Below, piece by piece: positions 31,955-40,996 of a stretch of 64,000 bases of DNA. Each line of letters starts with the position of its first letter. The first letter of the stretch is position 1. The DNA is from Azohydromonas aeria (GTDB taxonomy: Bacteria; Pseudomonadota; Gammaproteobacteria; Burkholderiales; Burkholderiaceae_C), in NCBI RefSeq assembly GCF_009760915.1, contig NZ_VIDQ01000008.1, positions 81,550 to 145,549 of the forward strand, read 5' to 3'. A model generated the notes under the pieces. The model was not told where the DNA came from. It saw only the letters and a list, made by a program, of their open reading frames with translations, and ran no database searches. The position numbers were made by a program, and so were the translations under genes.

Positions 31955-33304
31955 GTGAGTGATCCCTTGTCCCGCAAGCCCCAGACCCTCGTGCTCGGCT
32001 GCCTGCTGGCGGCGTGCGCGCTGAACGCGCCGGCGCAGCCCGCCGCCGCCGCTCCGGCCGCCACGGCCGCCGCGCCGCGCACCGCGGACTTCATCATCGC
32101 CATCGTCAACCAGGAGCTGGTGACGGCGGTGGAGCTGGAGCAGCGCCTGGCGCGCGTGCGCGCCGATGCCGCGCGCTCCGGGCAGCGGCTGCCGCCCGAC
32201 GGCCAGCTGCGCCAGCAGGTGCTCGACGCGCTCATCGACGAGCGCGTGATCCTGGGCTACGCGCGCGACACCGGCGCGCGCGTGGACGAGGCAGAGCTCG
32301 ACCGCGCCGTGGCCAGCGTCGCGGCGCAGAACCAGGTCACGCCGGCGCAGCTGCGCGAGCGGCTGCGCCAGGACGGCATCGACCTGCAGCGCTTTCGCGC
32401 CAACCTGCGCGACCAGATCATGATCGAGCGCGTGCGCGAGCGCGAGCTGCAGCAGCGCATCAAGATCAGCGACGCCGACATCGACGCCTTCCTCGACAAG
32501 CAGCGCAGCGAGGCCAGCGCGCAGAGCGAATACAACGTGGCGCAGATCCTGGTGCCGGTGCCCGAAGGCGCGGCCGAGGCCGAGGTGCAGCGGCTGCGCG
32601 CGCAGGCCGAGCAGGCGCTGCAGCGCGTGCAGGGCGGCGAGGACTTCGCGGCCGTGGCGCGCCAGGTGTCGCAGGACGCCAACCGCGAGAAGGGTGGCGA
32701 GATCGGCATGCGCGCCGCCGAGCGGCTGCCCGACGTGTTCCTGGCCCAGGTGCGCAACCTGCAGCCCGGCCAGGTGGCGCCGCAGCTGCTGCGCACCGGT
32801 GCGGGCTTTCACGTGCTCAAGCTCGTGGCCAAGCGCGACGACGCCACGCTGCGCGTGACGCAGACGCATGCCCGCCACATCCTGCTGCGCCCGTCGGCGC
32901 AGCTGTCGGCGGAAGTGGCCCGGCAGCGCCTGGCCGAGGCCAAGCGCCAGATCGAGAGCGGCAGGAAGCGCTTCGAGGACGTGGCGCGCGAGCAGTCGCA
33001 GGACGGCAGCGCGGCCCAGGGAGGCGACCTGGGCTGGACCTCGCCCGGTGCCTTCGTGCCCGAGTTCGAGCAGGCCATGAACGCGCTGCAGCCCATGGGC
33101 GCGCTGTCGGAGCCGGTGGTCTCACGCTTCGGCGTGCACCTGATCCAGGTGCTGGAGCGGCGCGAGGTGGCGCTGGAGCGGCGCCAGCTGCGCGAGCTCG
33201 CGCGCGATTCGCTGCGCGAGCAGCGCTTCGAGCAGGCCTACACCGACTGGGTGCGCGAGCTGCGCTCGCGCGCCTACGTCGAGATGCGCGAGAACCCGCG
33301 CTAA
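31955..33304 (+). CDS. surA: Periplasmic chaperone and peptidyl-prolyl isomerase SurA
   Basis: 449 residues starting with GTG (VSDPLSRK), then a signal sequence ([19 protein letters not shown]), a SurA N-terminal chaperone domain ([20 protein letters not shown]), and two parvulin domains, the first near [15 protein letters not shown] and the second with [32 protein letters not shown] and [14 protein letters not shown]. SurA escorts outer-membrane proteins, including LptD, to the Bam machine, which fits the gene order lptD-surA-rsmA. The gap from lptD is 72 bp. pdxA, often found after surA, is absent here. Confidence 0.95.
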   Translation: MSDPLSRKPQTLVLGCLLAACALNAPAQPAAAAPAATAAAPRTADFIIAIVNQELVTAVELEQRLARVRADAARSGQRLPPDGQLRQQVLDALIDERVILGYARDTGARVDEAELDRAVASVAAQNQVTPAQLRERLRQDGIDLQRFRANLRDQIMIERVRERELQQRIKISDADIDAFLDKQRSEASAQSEYNVAQILVPVPEGAAEAEVQRLRAQAEQALQRVQGGEDFAAVARQVSQDANREKGGEIGMRAAERLPDVFLAQVRNLQPGQVAPQLLRTGAGFHVLKLVAKRDDATLRVTQTHARHILLRPSAQLSAEVARQRLAEAKRQIESGRKRFEDVAREQSQDGSAAQGGDLGWTSPGAFVPEFEQAMNALQPMGALSEPVVSRFGVHLIQVLERREVALERRQLRELARDSLREQRFEQAYTDWVRELRSRAYVEMRENPR

Positions 33305-33332
33305 AGACGAACCCCGGGCCCGCATCCGACAC

Positions 33333-34115
33333 ATGGCACAGCACATCGCGCGCAAGCGCTTCGGCCAGCATTTCCTCTCCGACACGGCGGTGATCGACGC
33401 CATCGTGCGTGCCATCGACCCGCGCCCGGGGCAGCCGCTGGTGGAGATCGGCCCGGGCCTGGGCGCCATGACCGATCCGCTGGTGGCGCGCGCCGGCGCG
33501 CTGACGGTGGTGGAGCTGGACCGCGACTTGGCGGCGCGGCTGCGCAAGCGGCCCGAGCTCACGGTGGTGGAGTCCGACGTGCTGCGCGTGGACTTCCGCG
33601 CGCTGGCGGCCGAGCGCGCCGCGCAGGGCAAGCTGCGCGTGGTGGGCAACCTGCCCTACAACATCTCCAGCCCGATCCTGTTCCACCTGCTGCCCGCGGC
33701 CGACGTGGTGCTGGACCAGACCTTCATGCTGCAGAAGGAAGTGGTGGACCGCATGGCCGCCGCGCCCGGCAGCAAGGACTACGGGCGGCTGTCGGTGATG
33801 CTGCAGTGGCGCTACCACGTCGAGTCGCTGTTCGACGTGCCGCCCGAAGCCTTCGAGCCGCCGCCGCGGGTGGACTCGGCCATCGTGCGCATGCTGCCCT
33901 GGGCCGAGCCGGCGGCGCTCGATCCGGCGCTGCTGGAAGAGCTCGTGGCCGTGGCCTTCTCGCAGCGGCGCAAGATCCTGCGCAACACGCTGGGGCGCTG
34001 GCTGGAGCAGCGGGAATTCGGCGGCGACTTCGACGTGCAGCGCCGCGCCGAGGAGGTGCCGGTGGCGGAGTTCGTGGCGCTGGCGGTGGCACTGTCGGGG
34101 GCGCGGGCCGGCTGA
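33333..34115 (+). CDS. rsmA: 16S rRNA dimethyladenosine transferase RsmA (KsgA)
   Basis: 260 residues with the Rossmann methyltransferase motif [14 protein letters not shown], the catalytic [11 protein letters not shown] (motif NLPY), and the N-terminal [10 protein letters not shown] that identifies KsgA. It dimethylates two adjacent adenines near the 3' end of 16S rRNA during small-subunit assembly, and loss gives kasugamycin resistance. It follows surA by 28 bp and is closed by a clear intrinsic terminator 22 bp downstream. Confidence 0.96.
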   Translation: MAQHIARKRFGQHFLSDTAVIDAIVRAIDPRPGQPLVEIGPGLGAMTDPLVARAGALTVVELDRDLAARLRKRPELTVVESDVLRVDFRALAAERAAQGKLRVVGNLPYNISSPILFHLLPAADVVLDQTFMLQKEVVDRMAAAPGSKDYGRLSVMLQWRYHVESLFDVPPEAFEPPPRVDSAIVRMLPWAEPAALDPALLEELVAVAFSQRRKILRNTLGRWLEQREFGGDFDVQRRAEEVPVAEFVALAVALSGARAG

Positions 34116-34137
34116 ACCCATCTCCCGCGCGGGCATG

Positions 34138-34164
34138 AAAAAGGCGACCCGAGGGTCGCCTTTT
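34138..34164. terminator. Bidirectional intrinsic terminator after rsmA
   Basis: A stem of aaggcgaccc and gggtcgcctt with a GA turn is flanked by A residues on the left and T residues on the right, so it can end transcription from rsmA and also from the minus strand. Confidence 0.9.
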
Positions 34165-34218
34165 CGTTGCGGTGACTGTGCCTGACGTGTGTGTCGTGCC
34201 GCGCGCGTGCCTGGAGCT

Positions 34219-34401
34219 TCAGGCGGCGCTGCGCCACATCGCCGTGTCGAAGGCGCTGCACATCAGCGGCATGTTGGTGCCGAAATTCGCCTGCTGCTGC
34301 GCCTTGGTCAGCGCCTTCGGCTTCTCCGTGGGGGCCACTTCAGCCGCCCGCTCCCATGACCCGTTTTCCTGGGAGCGGGCTACTGAAAAGAATAGAAACA
34401 C
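34219..34401 (-). CDS. Possible small or truncated ORF after the barstar gene
   Basis: The last ~45 codons of this minus-strand frame (AAEVAPTEKPKALTKAQQQA to the end FDTAMWRSAA) use codons as a true gene of this genome would: mostly G/C third positions with balanced first positions. The upstream part runs through a hairpin and overlaps the barstar 3' end from a GTG start, which is not convincing. It could be a short protein starting at an internal codon, or the remaining C-terminus of a decayed gene. I recognise no family. Confidence that it is translated is low. Confidence 0.25.
   Translation of the reverse strand: MFLFFSVARSQENGSWERAAEVAPTEKPKALTKAQQQANFGTNMPLMCSAFDTAMWRSAA
34347..34379 (-). 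terminator. 10-bp hairpin directly after the barstar stop codon
   Basis: Arms cccgctccca (34347-34356) and tgggagcggg (34370-34379) are perfectly complementary around a 13-nt loop, and the element abuts the barstar stop codon. No T-run follows, so it may act as an mRNA 3'-end barrier or a Rho-linked end rather than a classical intrinsic terminator. Confidence 0.45.
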
Positions 34402-34775
34402 CGGAATGGCACCTTCCGTTCGGCCCAGAAGTCGGCCGCGTCGCGGAACACGTCGAGCAGCTGCTCGCGCGCCTCGCGGTCGAAGCGCGGGTTGTCGGGC
34501 AGCTGTTCCAGCACGACCACGAAGCCCGGCTGCACGCCGGACTTGTGCACGAGGTCGGTCATGCAGTCGTAGAGCGCATCGAGGTTCTTGCCGAAATGCG
34601 CCGGGAATAGGAACGACTGCGCGATGCCTTCGAGCACCTCCTGCTTGGACTGGGCGCTGCCGAGATTGGCGTGGAGGAAATGCTGGCCGGCGCCCTGGGC
34701 GGCCTGCATCAGATCCTCGACGCGGTACGCACGTATCGACTGGACGATGTTGGATCGGACGGTCTGCAACAACAT
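34380..34775 (-). CDS. Barstar-family ribonuclease inhibitor
   Basis: 131 residues with the barstar fold features HFGKNLDALYDCMTDLV and the preceding HLHxANL-like region (FLHANLGSAQSKQEVL). Barstars are cytoplasmic acidic inhibitors that plug the active site of barnase-type RNases. A strong ribosome site (AGGAGGTAA) precedes the ATG at 34775; a slightly longer start is less likely. It follows the secreted RNase gene by 34 bp on the same strand, the order that lets the producer protect itself while exporting the toxin. Confidence 0.88.
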   Translation of the reverse strand: MLLQTVRSNIVQSIRAYRVEDLMQAAQGAGQHFLHANLGSAQSKQEVLEGIAQSFLFPAHFGKNLDALYDCMTDLVHKSGVQPGFVVVLEQLPDNPRFDREAREQLLDVFRDAADFWAERKVPFRCFYSFQ

Positions 34776-34809
34776 GGTCGCGTTACCTCCTGGAGTCACA
34801 CAAAAGCGG

Positions 34810-35253
34810 TCACCGGTCGCTCACGATGCGCTGGAAGCTCGCATAGTGGTCGGCCGTGTAGTAGCAGGCTTCAGGACGCGTGGGCTGCGCGCCGCCGCAG
34901 ACGATGCGGCGCGCGCCGCGGTCACGGCTGCCGGGCGTGGGGACGGTGTATTCCCGATAGTGGCCGCGCTCGCGCGCGGGCAGCAGCCGTTCGCGGTTGC
35001 GAAACACGCTGCCATCCTTCTCGTAGGGAAAGGGACCGCCGGCACGGATCAGCCGCTCGGTGGATTGCGCCGCCGCCGGCAAGGCCGACAGCGCCACCTC
35101 CTGCAGCCCGGCCGGCGCTTCGGCCTCGGTGCGGCTCCACGCCACGCCACAAGCCACGCCACCCAGGCCGCCCGAGAGCGCGGCGGCTGCAACGATGGCG
35201 GCTCCCCACTTGCGCAAAGACCCCCACCGCCCCAGCTCGCCACGCCTCAACAC
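34810..35253 (-). CDS. Exported guanyl-specific ribonuclease (barnase/RNase Sa-like)
   Basis: About 147 residues from a GTG at 35253 (VLRRGELGRWG). An N-terminal hydrophobic segment (AAIVAAAALSGGLGGVAC) suggests export; it is not a clean lipobox. The catalytic domain has FPYEKDGSVFRNRE, the catalytic Glu/Arg region REYTVPTPGSRDRGARRI and the late His in YTADHYASF, all hallmarks of microbial N1/T1-type RNases. A Cys pair (IVCGG and EACYY) may form a disulfide. The start is inferred: an ORF extending upstream to 35442 has unlikely sequence before the membrane segment. The barstar gene follows at 34 bp. Confidence 0.85.
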   Translation of the reverse strand: MLRRGELGRWGSLRKWGAAIVAAAALSGGLGGVACGVAWSRTEAEAPAGLQEVALSALPAAAQSTERLIRAGGPFPYEKDGSVFRNRERLLPARERGHYREYTVPTPGSRDRGARRIVCGGAQPTRPEACYYTADHYASFQRIVSDR

Positions 35254-35518
35254 GGGATAACCCTGAAATCTGCGAAAGGCGGGATGGTAACCAAAGCCCC
35301 CCCGCAACTCAAGTTCTTGCCTCAAATTGCGGCAGGACCGAAGGCCATAGGGGACGCGGGGCGTGAAGAAGTCGCACCCGCGTGCACCAGGACGGGCCAT
35401 GGGCGCCATTCCGTCACACGCCTGACACCGGCGCGGCACCATCGCGGCGCAGGCGCCGGTCGAGGGCCGGGCCGCGGCCGCGGCGGACCGGGCGCCGCCG
35501 CGGCGGGAACGCGCCGGC
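35254..35518. other. Intergenic gap between the RNase gene and maeB 3' end
   Basis: A 265-bp stretch that should hold the promoter for the RNase-barstar pair. I see GC-rich runs near the maeB end but no convincing promoter, terminator, repeat or gene. Confidence 0.4.
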
Positions 35519-37813
35519 TCAGCGCGGCGCGTTGGCGTCGGCCACAGTCAGCGCCGTCATGTTGACGATGCGGCGCACGGTGGCCGAGGGCGTGAGGATG
35601 TGCACCGGCTGGTTGGCGCCCAGCAGGATCGGGCCGATGGCGATGCCGCCGCCCGCGGCCGTCTTGAGCAGGTTGTAGGCGATGTTGGCCGCGTCGATGT
35701 TGGGCAGCACCAGCAGGTTGGCCTCGCCGGTGAGCGTGCTGCGCGGCATCTGTGCTTCGCGCTGCTTGGCGTCCAGCGCGGTGTCGCCGTGCATCTCGCC
35801 GTCCACTTCCAGCCACGGCGCCTGCTCGCGCACCAGCGCCAGGGCCTCGCGCATCTTCACCGCCGAGGGCTGGTTGCTGGAGCCGAAGTTCGAGTGCGAC
35901 AGCAGCGCCGCCTTGGGCTCAATGCCGAAGCGCCGCAGCTCCTCCGCGGCCAGCACCGTGATCTCGGCGATCTGCGCCGCGGTCGGGTCGTAGTTGACGT
36001 GCGTGTCCACCAGGAAGACCTGCTTGTCCGGCAGGATCAGCCCGTTCATGCAGGCGAAGGTGTTGACGCCCGGGCGGCGGCCGATGAGCGCGTCGATGTG
36101 CGTGAGGTGCAGCGCCGTGGTGCCCCAGGTGCCGCAGATCAGGCCGTCCACGTAGCCCTTGTGCAGCAGCATCGCGCCGATGAGCGTGAGGCGGCGGCGC
36201 ATCTCGATCTTGGCGAACTGCTGCGTGACGCCGCGGCGCTCCATGAGCTGGTGGTAGGTGCGCCAGAAGTCGTGGTAGCGCTCGTCGTGCTCGATGTTGA
36301 CCACGTCGTAGTCGCGGTCCTGCTCCAGGCGCAGGCCGAACTTCTGGATGCGCTGCGCGATGATGGCCGGGCGGCCGATGAGCGTCGGGCGCGCCAGGCC
36401 CTCGTCCACCACGATCTGCACCGCGCGCAGCACGCGCTCCTCCTCGCCTTCGGCGTAGGCCACGCGGCGCGCCTGCGCGGCCTTGGCCACGGCGAAGATG
36501 GGCTTCATCGTCGTGCCCGAGGCGTAGACGAAGTGCTGCAGCTTCTCGCGGTAGGCGGCCATGTCCTGGATCGGGCGCGAGGCCACGCCGGAGTCGGCCG
36601 CGGCCTGCGCCACCGCCGGCGCGATCTTGATCATCAGCCGCGGGTCGAAGGGCTTCGGGATCAGGTACTCCGGCCCGAAGCTCAGCGTGGCGCCGGCGTA
36701 GGCCGCGGCCACCACTTCGCTCTGCTCGGCCTGCGCCAGCTCGGCGATGGCGTGCACCGCGGCGATCTCCATCTCCACCGTGATCGTCGTGGCGCCCGAG
36801 TCCAGCGCGCCGCGGAAGATGTAGGGAAAGCACAGGACGTTGTTGACCTGGTTCGGGTAGTCGGTGCGGCCGGTGGCCATGACGGCGTCGTCGCGCACCT
36901 GCTTGACTTCCTCGGGCAGGATCTCCGGCGTCGGGTTGGCCAGCGCGAAGATCAGCGGCCGGGTGGCCATGCGCCGCACCATGTCGGCCTTGAGCACGCC
37001 GCCGGCCGAGAGGCCCAGGAACACGTCGGCGCCCTCGATCACCTCGGAGAGCGTGCGCGCGGTGGTTTCCTGCGCGAACTCGGCCTTGTCCGGGTCCATC
37101 AGCTCGGTGCGGCCCTTCCAGACCACGCCGGCGAGGTCGGTGACCCAGATGTTCTCGCGCGGCATGCCGAGCTTGAGCAGCAGGCTCAGGCAGGCCAGCG
37201 CCGCGGCGCCGGCGCCGGAGACGACCATCTTGACCTGCGTGATGTCCTTGCCCACGACCTTCAGGCCGTTGAGCAGCGCCGCGCCCACGACGATGGCGGT
37301 GCCGTGCTGGTCGTCGTGGAAGACGGGGATGTTCATGCGCTCGCGCAGCTTGCGCTCGACGTAGAAGCAGTCCGGCGCCTTGATGTCCTCCAGGTTCACG
37401 CCGCCGAAGGTGGGCTCCAGCGCGGCGATGATGTCCACGAGCTTGTCGACGTTCTTCTCGTTGACTTCGAGGTCGAAGACGTCGATGCCGGCGAACTTCT
37501 TGAACAGGACGGCCTTGCCTTCCATCACCGGCTTGGACGCCAGCGGGCCGATGTCGCCCAGGCCCAGCACCGCGGTGCCGTTGCTGATGACGGCCACCAG
37601 GTTGCCGCGCGAGGTGTAGCGGAACGCCGCGGCCGGGTCGGCCACGATCTCCTCGCACGCGTAGGCCACGCCCGGCGAGTACGCCAGCGCCAGGTCGCGC
37701 TGGTTGACCATGGACTTGGTCGCTGCGATGGCCACCTTGCCCGGGGTCGGGAACTCGTGATATTCGAGGGCGGCTTGGCGCAGCTCGGCGCGCTTTTCTT
37801 CAGCAGTGGACAT
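35519..37813 (-). CDS. maeB: NADP-dependent malic enzyme with C-terminal phosphotransacetylase-like domain
   Basis: 764 residues. The N-terminal ~430 residues are a bacterial malic enzyme ([57 protein letters not shown], and the NADP fold [13 protein letters not shown]). The C-terminal ~330 residues are a phosphate acetyl/butyryl-transferase-like domain ([38 protein letters not shown]) that is thought to regulate activity by acetyl-CoA rather than catalyse. The enzyme makes pyruvate, CO2 and NADPH from malate. It is divergent from a DctS/FixL-like two-component pair with 113 bp between starts, which suggests C4-dicarboxylate control. Confidence 0.95.
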   Translation of the reverse strand: MSTAEEKRAELRQAALEYHEFPTPGKVAIAATKSMVNQRDLALAYSPGVAYACEEIVADPAAAFRYTSRGNLVAVISNGTAVLGLGDIGPLASKPVMEGKAVLFKKFAGIDVFDLEVNEKNVDKLVDIIAALEPTFGGVNLEDIKAPDCFYVERKLRERMNIPVFHDDQHGTAIVVGAALLNGLKVVGKDITQVKMVVSGAGAAALACLSLLLKLGMPRENIWVTDLAGVVWKGRTELMDPDKAEFAQETTARTLSEVIEGADVFLGLSAGGVLKADMVRRMATRPLIFALANPTPEILPEEVKQVRDDAVMATGRTDYPNQVNNVLCFPYIFRGALDSGATTITVEMEIAAVHAIAELAQAEQSEVVAAAYAGATLSFGPEYLIPKPFDPRLMIKIAPAVAQAAADSGVASRPIQDMAAYREKLQHFVYASGTTMKPIFAVAKAAQARRVAYAEGEEERVLRAVQIVVDEGLARPTLIGRPAIIAQRIQKFGLRLEQDRDYDVVNIEHDERYHDFWRTYHQLMERRGVTQQFAKIEMRRRLTLIGAMLLHKGYVDGLICGTWGTTALHLTHIDALIGRRPGVNTFACMNGLILPDKQVFLVDTHVNYDPTAAQIAEITVLAAEELRRFGIEPKAALLSHSNFGSSNQPSAVKMREALALVREQAPWLEVDGEMHGDTALDAKQREAQMPRSTLTGEANLLVLPNIDAANIAYNLLKTAAGGGIAIGPILLGANQPVHILTPSATVRRIVNMTALTVADANAPR

Positions 37814-37926
37814 GTGACGTCGTCGTGGATTGCTGTGCGGGGGGCGCCGATTGTAAGAGCCTCGTCAAGTTGCTCCCCCTCGATCCGATGTAGGCGTTTC
37901 GCGGCTGCCGCATACTGCGCGCCCCC

Positions 37927-39978
37927 ATGAATGCCCTGCGCCTGCTCCACGACGCCCTCTCCGGCCGCTTCCGGCGCGCGCTGCTGTGGGGCGCGCTGGT
38001 GGCGCTGCTGCTGGTGGCGCAGGGGCTGCTGGTGACGCTGACGGTGCGCTACGAGGCCACGCGGCAGCAGGAGGCGGTGGACGCGGTGGCCGAGGAGGTT
38101 TCGGGCGAGCTGCGCCGCGCCGTGCTGCGCAGCGTGCAGGCGCTGCAGGCGCTGCTGTGGAGCGCGGGCGCGCCGGCGCAATGGCAGGGGGGCGCCACGG
38201 AGCTGCTGCGCGCGCGGCGCGAGGTGCTGCGCGTGGAGCGCCGCGGCGAGGACATGGCGCTGCTGGGCTCGCTGGCCTCGCCCTATGCCGCGCCGCTGTT
38301 CACGGCGCTGGGGCGCGAGCAGATGAGCGCCGAGCTGGAGCCGGCCTGCACCGCCGCGCGGCTGGCCAGTGCGCCGGTCTTCTCGCGCAGCTACTTCGTG
38401 CCGCAGCCCGGCGGCCTGGGCGTGGAGGTGATCGACGCCTGCATCCCCGTGCAGCGCGACGGCCGCCACGACGGCTTCGTGGTGCTGAGCTTCGGCCTCG
38501 GGGCGCTGCTCGACGAGGCCGCGGGCGCGCAGCGGCTGCGCCGGCACGAGTTCTCGATCGTCGAGGTGGACGGCACGCGGCTGGCGCGCGCGGGCATGAC
38601 GCGCGGCGCCGGCGTGTACAGCGCGCGCCACCTGCTGGAGCTGCCGGGCAGCGCGCTGCAGCTGCGCGTGGACAGTGCCGAAGGCAGCCCGCAGCTGATC
38701 CCCAACCTCGCCACCGCGCTGGTGCTGGGGCTGTCGGCGGCGCTCTTCGCGCTGCTGCTGCTGCTGGCGCGCGACGTGCGCCGGCGCGCCCAGGTCGAGC
38801 ACGCGCTGGCCGAGGCGCTGGCCTTCCGCAAGGCGATGGAGGATTCCCTCTCCACGGGGCTGCGCGCGCGCACGCTCGACGGGCGCATCTCCTACGTCAA
38901 TGCCGCGTTCTGCTCGATGGTGGGCTTCAGCGCGGAGGAGCTGCGCGACGCCGCCACGCCGCCGTACTGGCCGCCGGAGTTCATCGCGGAGTACACCGAG
39001 CGCCAGGCCGCGCGGCTGAGCGCCGAGCCCGGGGCTGGCGGCGGCAACCCGCACCAGGAAGGCTTCGAGACGGTGTTCATGCGCCGCGACGGCGAGCGCT
39101 TCCCGGTGATGATCTACGAGACCCCGCTGGTGGACGGCGCGGGCCGGCACACCGGCTGGATGAGCGCGGTGCTGGACATGAGCGCGCAGCGCCGTGTCGA
39201 GGAGCTCTCGCGCCAGCAGCAGGAGCGGCTGCAGGCCACGGCGCGGCTGGCGACCGTCGGCGAGATGGCCTCGCTGCTCAGCCACGAGCTGAACCAGCCG
39301 CTGGCCGCGATCGCCAGCTACGCCACCGGCTCGCTCAACCTGCTGCAGCAGCCCGACGACCAGACGCCCGACATGCTGCGCCACGCCGTCACGCGCATCG
39401 CCGAGCAGGCCGAGCGCGCGGGCCGGGTCATCAAGAGCGTGCACGACTTCGTGCGCCGGCGCGAGCAGGCGCGCGAGAGCATCCGCGCCGACCAGCTCAT
39501 CGACGCCGTGCTGCCGCTGGTGCGGCTGCAGGCGCGCAAGAGCGGCACGCGCATCGAGCTGGAGTACCCGGACCCGATCCCGCGCGTGATGTGCGACCGC
39601 ACGATGCTGGAGCAGGTGCTGCTCAACCTCACGCGCAACGGCATCCAGGCCATGGAAGGCGCCACGCCGCAGCCGCAGCGCGTGCTGCGGCTGCGCGTGC
39701 TGCCCTCGCAGGAGGGACGCGTGGGCTTCGCCGTGATCGACGCCGGCCCGGGCATCCCGCCGGAGGTGGCGCAGCGCCTGTTCACCCCCTTCTTCACCAC
39801 GCGCAGCGAGGGCATGGGCCTGGGCTTGAGCCTGTGCCGCACCGTGATCGAGCAGCACGGCGGCGCGCTGGAGTTCGAAAGCCTGGCGCCACCGCCCGAA
39901 GGGCCCGGCGGCACCGAGTTCCGCTTCACGCTGCCCGACGCCGCGCGCGTGCCGCGCGCCGTGCCGGCGCGGGCCTGA
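37927..39978 (+). CDS. Membrane sensor histidine kinase (DctS/DctB/FixL type)
   Basis: 683 residues. A first membrane helix (~20-40) and a second (~265-285, LATALVLGLSAALFALLLLLA) enclose a ~220-residue periplasmic sensor. A PAS domain follows (~310-430), then HisKA with phospho-His453 (LLSHELNQPLAAIASY, the HELNQPL form of FixL/DctB kinases) and HATPase_c (NLTRNGIQAM, DAGPGIP, GMGLGLSLCRT). The response regulator gene lies 45 bp downstream. With the malic enzyme gene divergent, a C4-dicarboxylate such as malate or succinate is the likely signal; this is inference from family and neighbours. Confidence 0.9.
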   Translation: MNALRLLHDALSGRFRRALLWGALVALLLVAQGLLVTLTVRYEATRQQEAVDAVAEEVSGELRRAVLRSVQALQALLWSAGAPAQWQGGATELLRARREVLRVERRGEDMALLGSLASPYAAPLFTALGREQMSAELEPACTAARLASAPVFSRSYFVPQPGGLGVEVIDACIPVQRDGRHDGFVVLSFGLGALLDEAAGAQRLRRHEFSIVEVDGTRLARAGMTRGAGVYSARHLLELPGSALQLRVDSAEGSPQLIPNLATALVLGLSAALFALLLLLARDVRRRAQVEHALAEALAFRKAMEDSLSTGLRARTLDGRISYVNAAFCSMVGFSAEELRDAATPPYWPPEFIAEYTERQAARLSAEPGAGGGNPHQEGFETVFMRRDGERFPVMIYETPLVDGAGRHTGWMSAVLDMSAQRRVEELSRQQQERLQATARLATVGEMASLLSHELNQPLAAIASYATGSLNLLQQPDDQTPDMLRHAVTRIAEQAERAGRVIKSVHDFVRRREQARESIRADQLIDAVLPLVRLQARKSGTRIELEYPDPIPRVMCDRTMLEQVLLNLTRNGIQAMEGATPQPQRVLRLRVLPSQEGRVGFAVIDAGPGIPPEVAQRLFTPFFTTRSEGMGLGLSLCRTVIEQHGGALEFESLAPPPEGPGGTEFRFTLPDAARVPRAVPARA

Positions 39979-40023
39979 GCGAGCGCGCCAGAGAGCCCTT
40001 TTCCATCGCCGATACTTCCCAAG

Positions 40024-40680
40024 ATGCTGCCTCCCCTTGGTCTCCCGATGGTGTACCTCGTCGATGACGAGGACGTGGTGCGCGACGCGCTGGCCTGGCT
40101 GCTGCGCTCGCGGCGGCTGCTCTCGGAGGGCTTCAACAGCGCCGAGGCCTTCGAGGCCATGCTCGACGCGCTGCCCGAGTCCTCGCGCGCGTCCTGGCCC
40201 GAGGCGCCGTCGTGCCTGCTGCTGGACGTGCGCATGCCCGGCGCCAGCGGCCTCACGCTCTTCGAGCGGCTGGCGGAGCGCGGCATCACGGCGGCGCTGC
40301 CGGTGATCTTCCTGACCGGCCACGGCGACGTGCCCACGGCGGTGGCGGCGGTCAAGCGCGGCGCCTTCGACTTCGTGGAAAAGCCGTTCTCGGACAACGC
40401 GCTGGTGGACCGCGTGGAGCAGGCGCTGGCGCTGTCGGCCGAGGCCATCAACCGCCGGCGCGAGGCGCAGGCGAAATCGCAGTCGCTGGCCGACCTGACC
40501 GAGCGCGAGCGCGACGTGATGCAGCTCGTGATCGAGGGCAAGCCCAACAAGCTCATCGCCAACGCGCTGGGCATCAGCGTGCGCACGGTGGAGGTGCACC
40601 GCGCGCGGCTGTTCGAGAAGATGAACGTGAAGTCCGCCGTCGAGCTGGCCAACCTGCTGCGCGAGCAGGGGCAGGGCTGA
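40024..40680 (+). CDS. Response regulator, FixJ/DctR family (receiver plus LuxR-type HTH)
   Basis: 218 residues. The receiver begins VYLVDDEDVVRDAL, with phospho-acceptor Asp68 in LLLDVRMPGASG, then LTGHGDVP and VEKPFSD. The C-terminal DNA-binding domain reads LTERERDVMQLVIEGKPNKLIA with ISVRTVEVHRARLFEKM. A second ATG eight codons in (40048) would put the Asp at 60, nearer the family norm. It pairs with the preceding kinase and would act on promoters such as that of maeB, inferred from position. Confidence 0.9.
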   Translation: MLPPLGLPMVYLVDDEDVVRDALAWLLRSRRLLSEGFNSAEAFEAMLDALPESSRASWPEAPSCLLLDVRMPGASGLTLFERLAERGITAALPVIFLTGHGDVPTAVAAVKRGAFDFVEKPFSDNALVDRVEQALALSAEAINRRREAQAKSQSLADLTERERDVMQLVIEGKPNKLIANALGISVRTVEVHRARLFEKMNVKSAVELANLLREQGQG

Positions 40681-40708
40681 CGAATGTTTTCCTGGCAGGC
40701 GCTGTATT

Positions 40709-40916
40709 CCGTTCGCCCTGAGGTATCGAAGGGTGGACGGCCCGAGCCGAAACGCTGCCATCGAAGCTTGAGAAGCCTCGAACGCAACCCGTCCGGACTG
40801 ATGCTTCGATACCTCGGCACAGGGTGCGCTACGCGCGCCGAAGGCCGAATCCGGCAGGCTCGGATGCCCGCACACCGTGCGGGCCGTTCATCCTTCGATA
40901 CCTCAGGACGAACGGG
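40709..40916. repeat. Long palindromic intergenic element (forward and inverted arms)
   Basis: A forward arm with core cctgaggtatcgaagg begins at 40709 and an inverted arm (ccttcgatacctcagg) ends at 40916, with a third partial inverted copy near 40803-40818. The inner part shares aggctcggatg with the element at 53091-53189. The whole fills the 316-bp gap between the response regulator gene and thiL. No ORF in it resembles a transposase, so it looks like a REP/BIME- or MITE-like non-coding element. Confidence 0.8.
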
Positions 40917-40996
40917 AAAGCGGTGTCTGATGAACGGGGAAACGGTGTCCGAGTCCCTTTCCGTTCCCATCCCTTTTCTGTCTTCATCCCCCTGAC

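Noticed and set aside
29201..32878. Open frame of 1225 codons opposite lptD and surA
   Set aside because: Low-complexity Ala/Arg/Gly/His product, opposite two firmly identified genes; no ribosome site.
37525..40875. Open frame of 1116 codons opposite the DctS-like kinase and regulator
   Set aside because: Same GC-driven shadow. Its far end runs through the palindromic repeat and its near end overlaps maeB.
40684..40995. Short plus-strand ORF through the 40.7-kb repeat region
   Set aside because: Its codons are repeat arms (SFDTSGR, ILRYLRTNG). Equivalent peptides appear wherever the repeat occurs.
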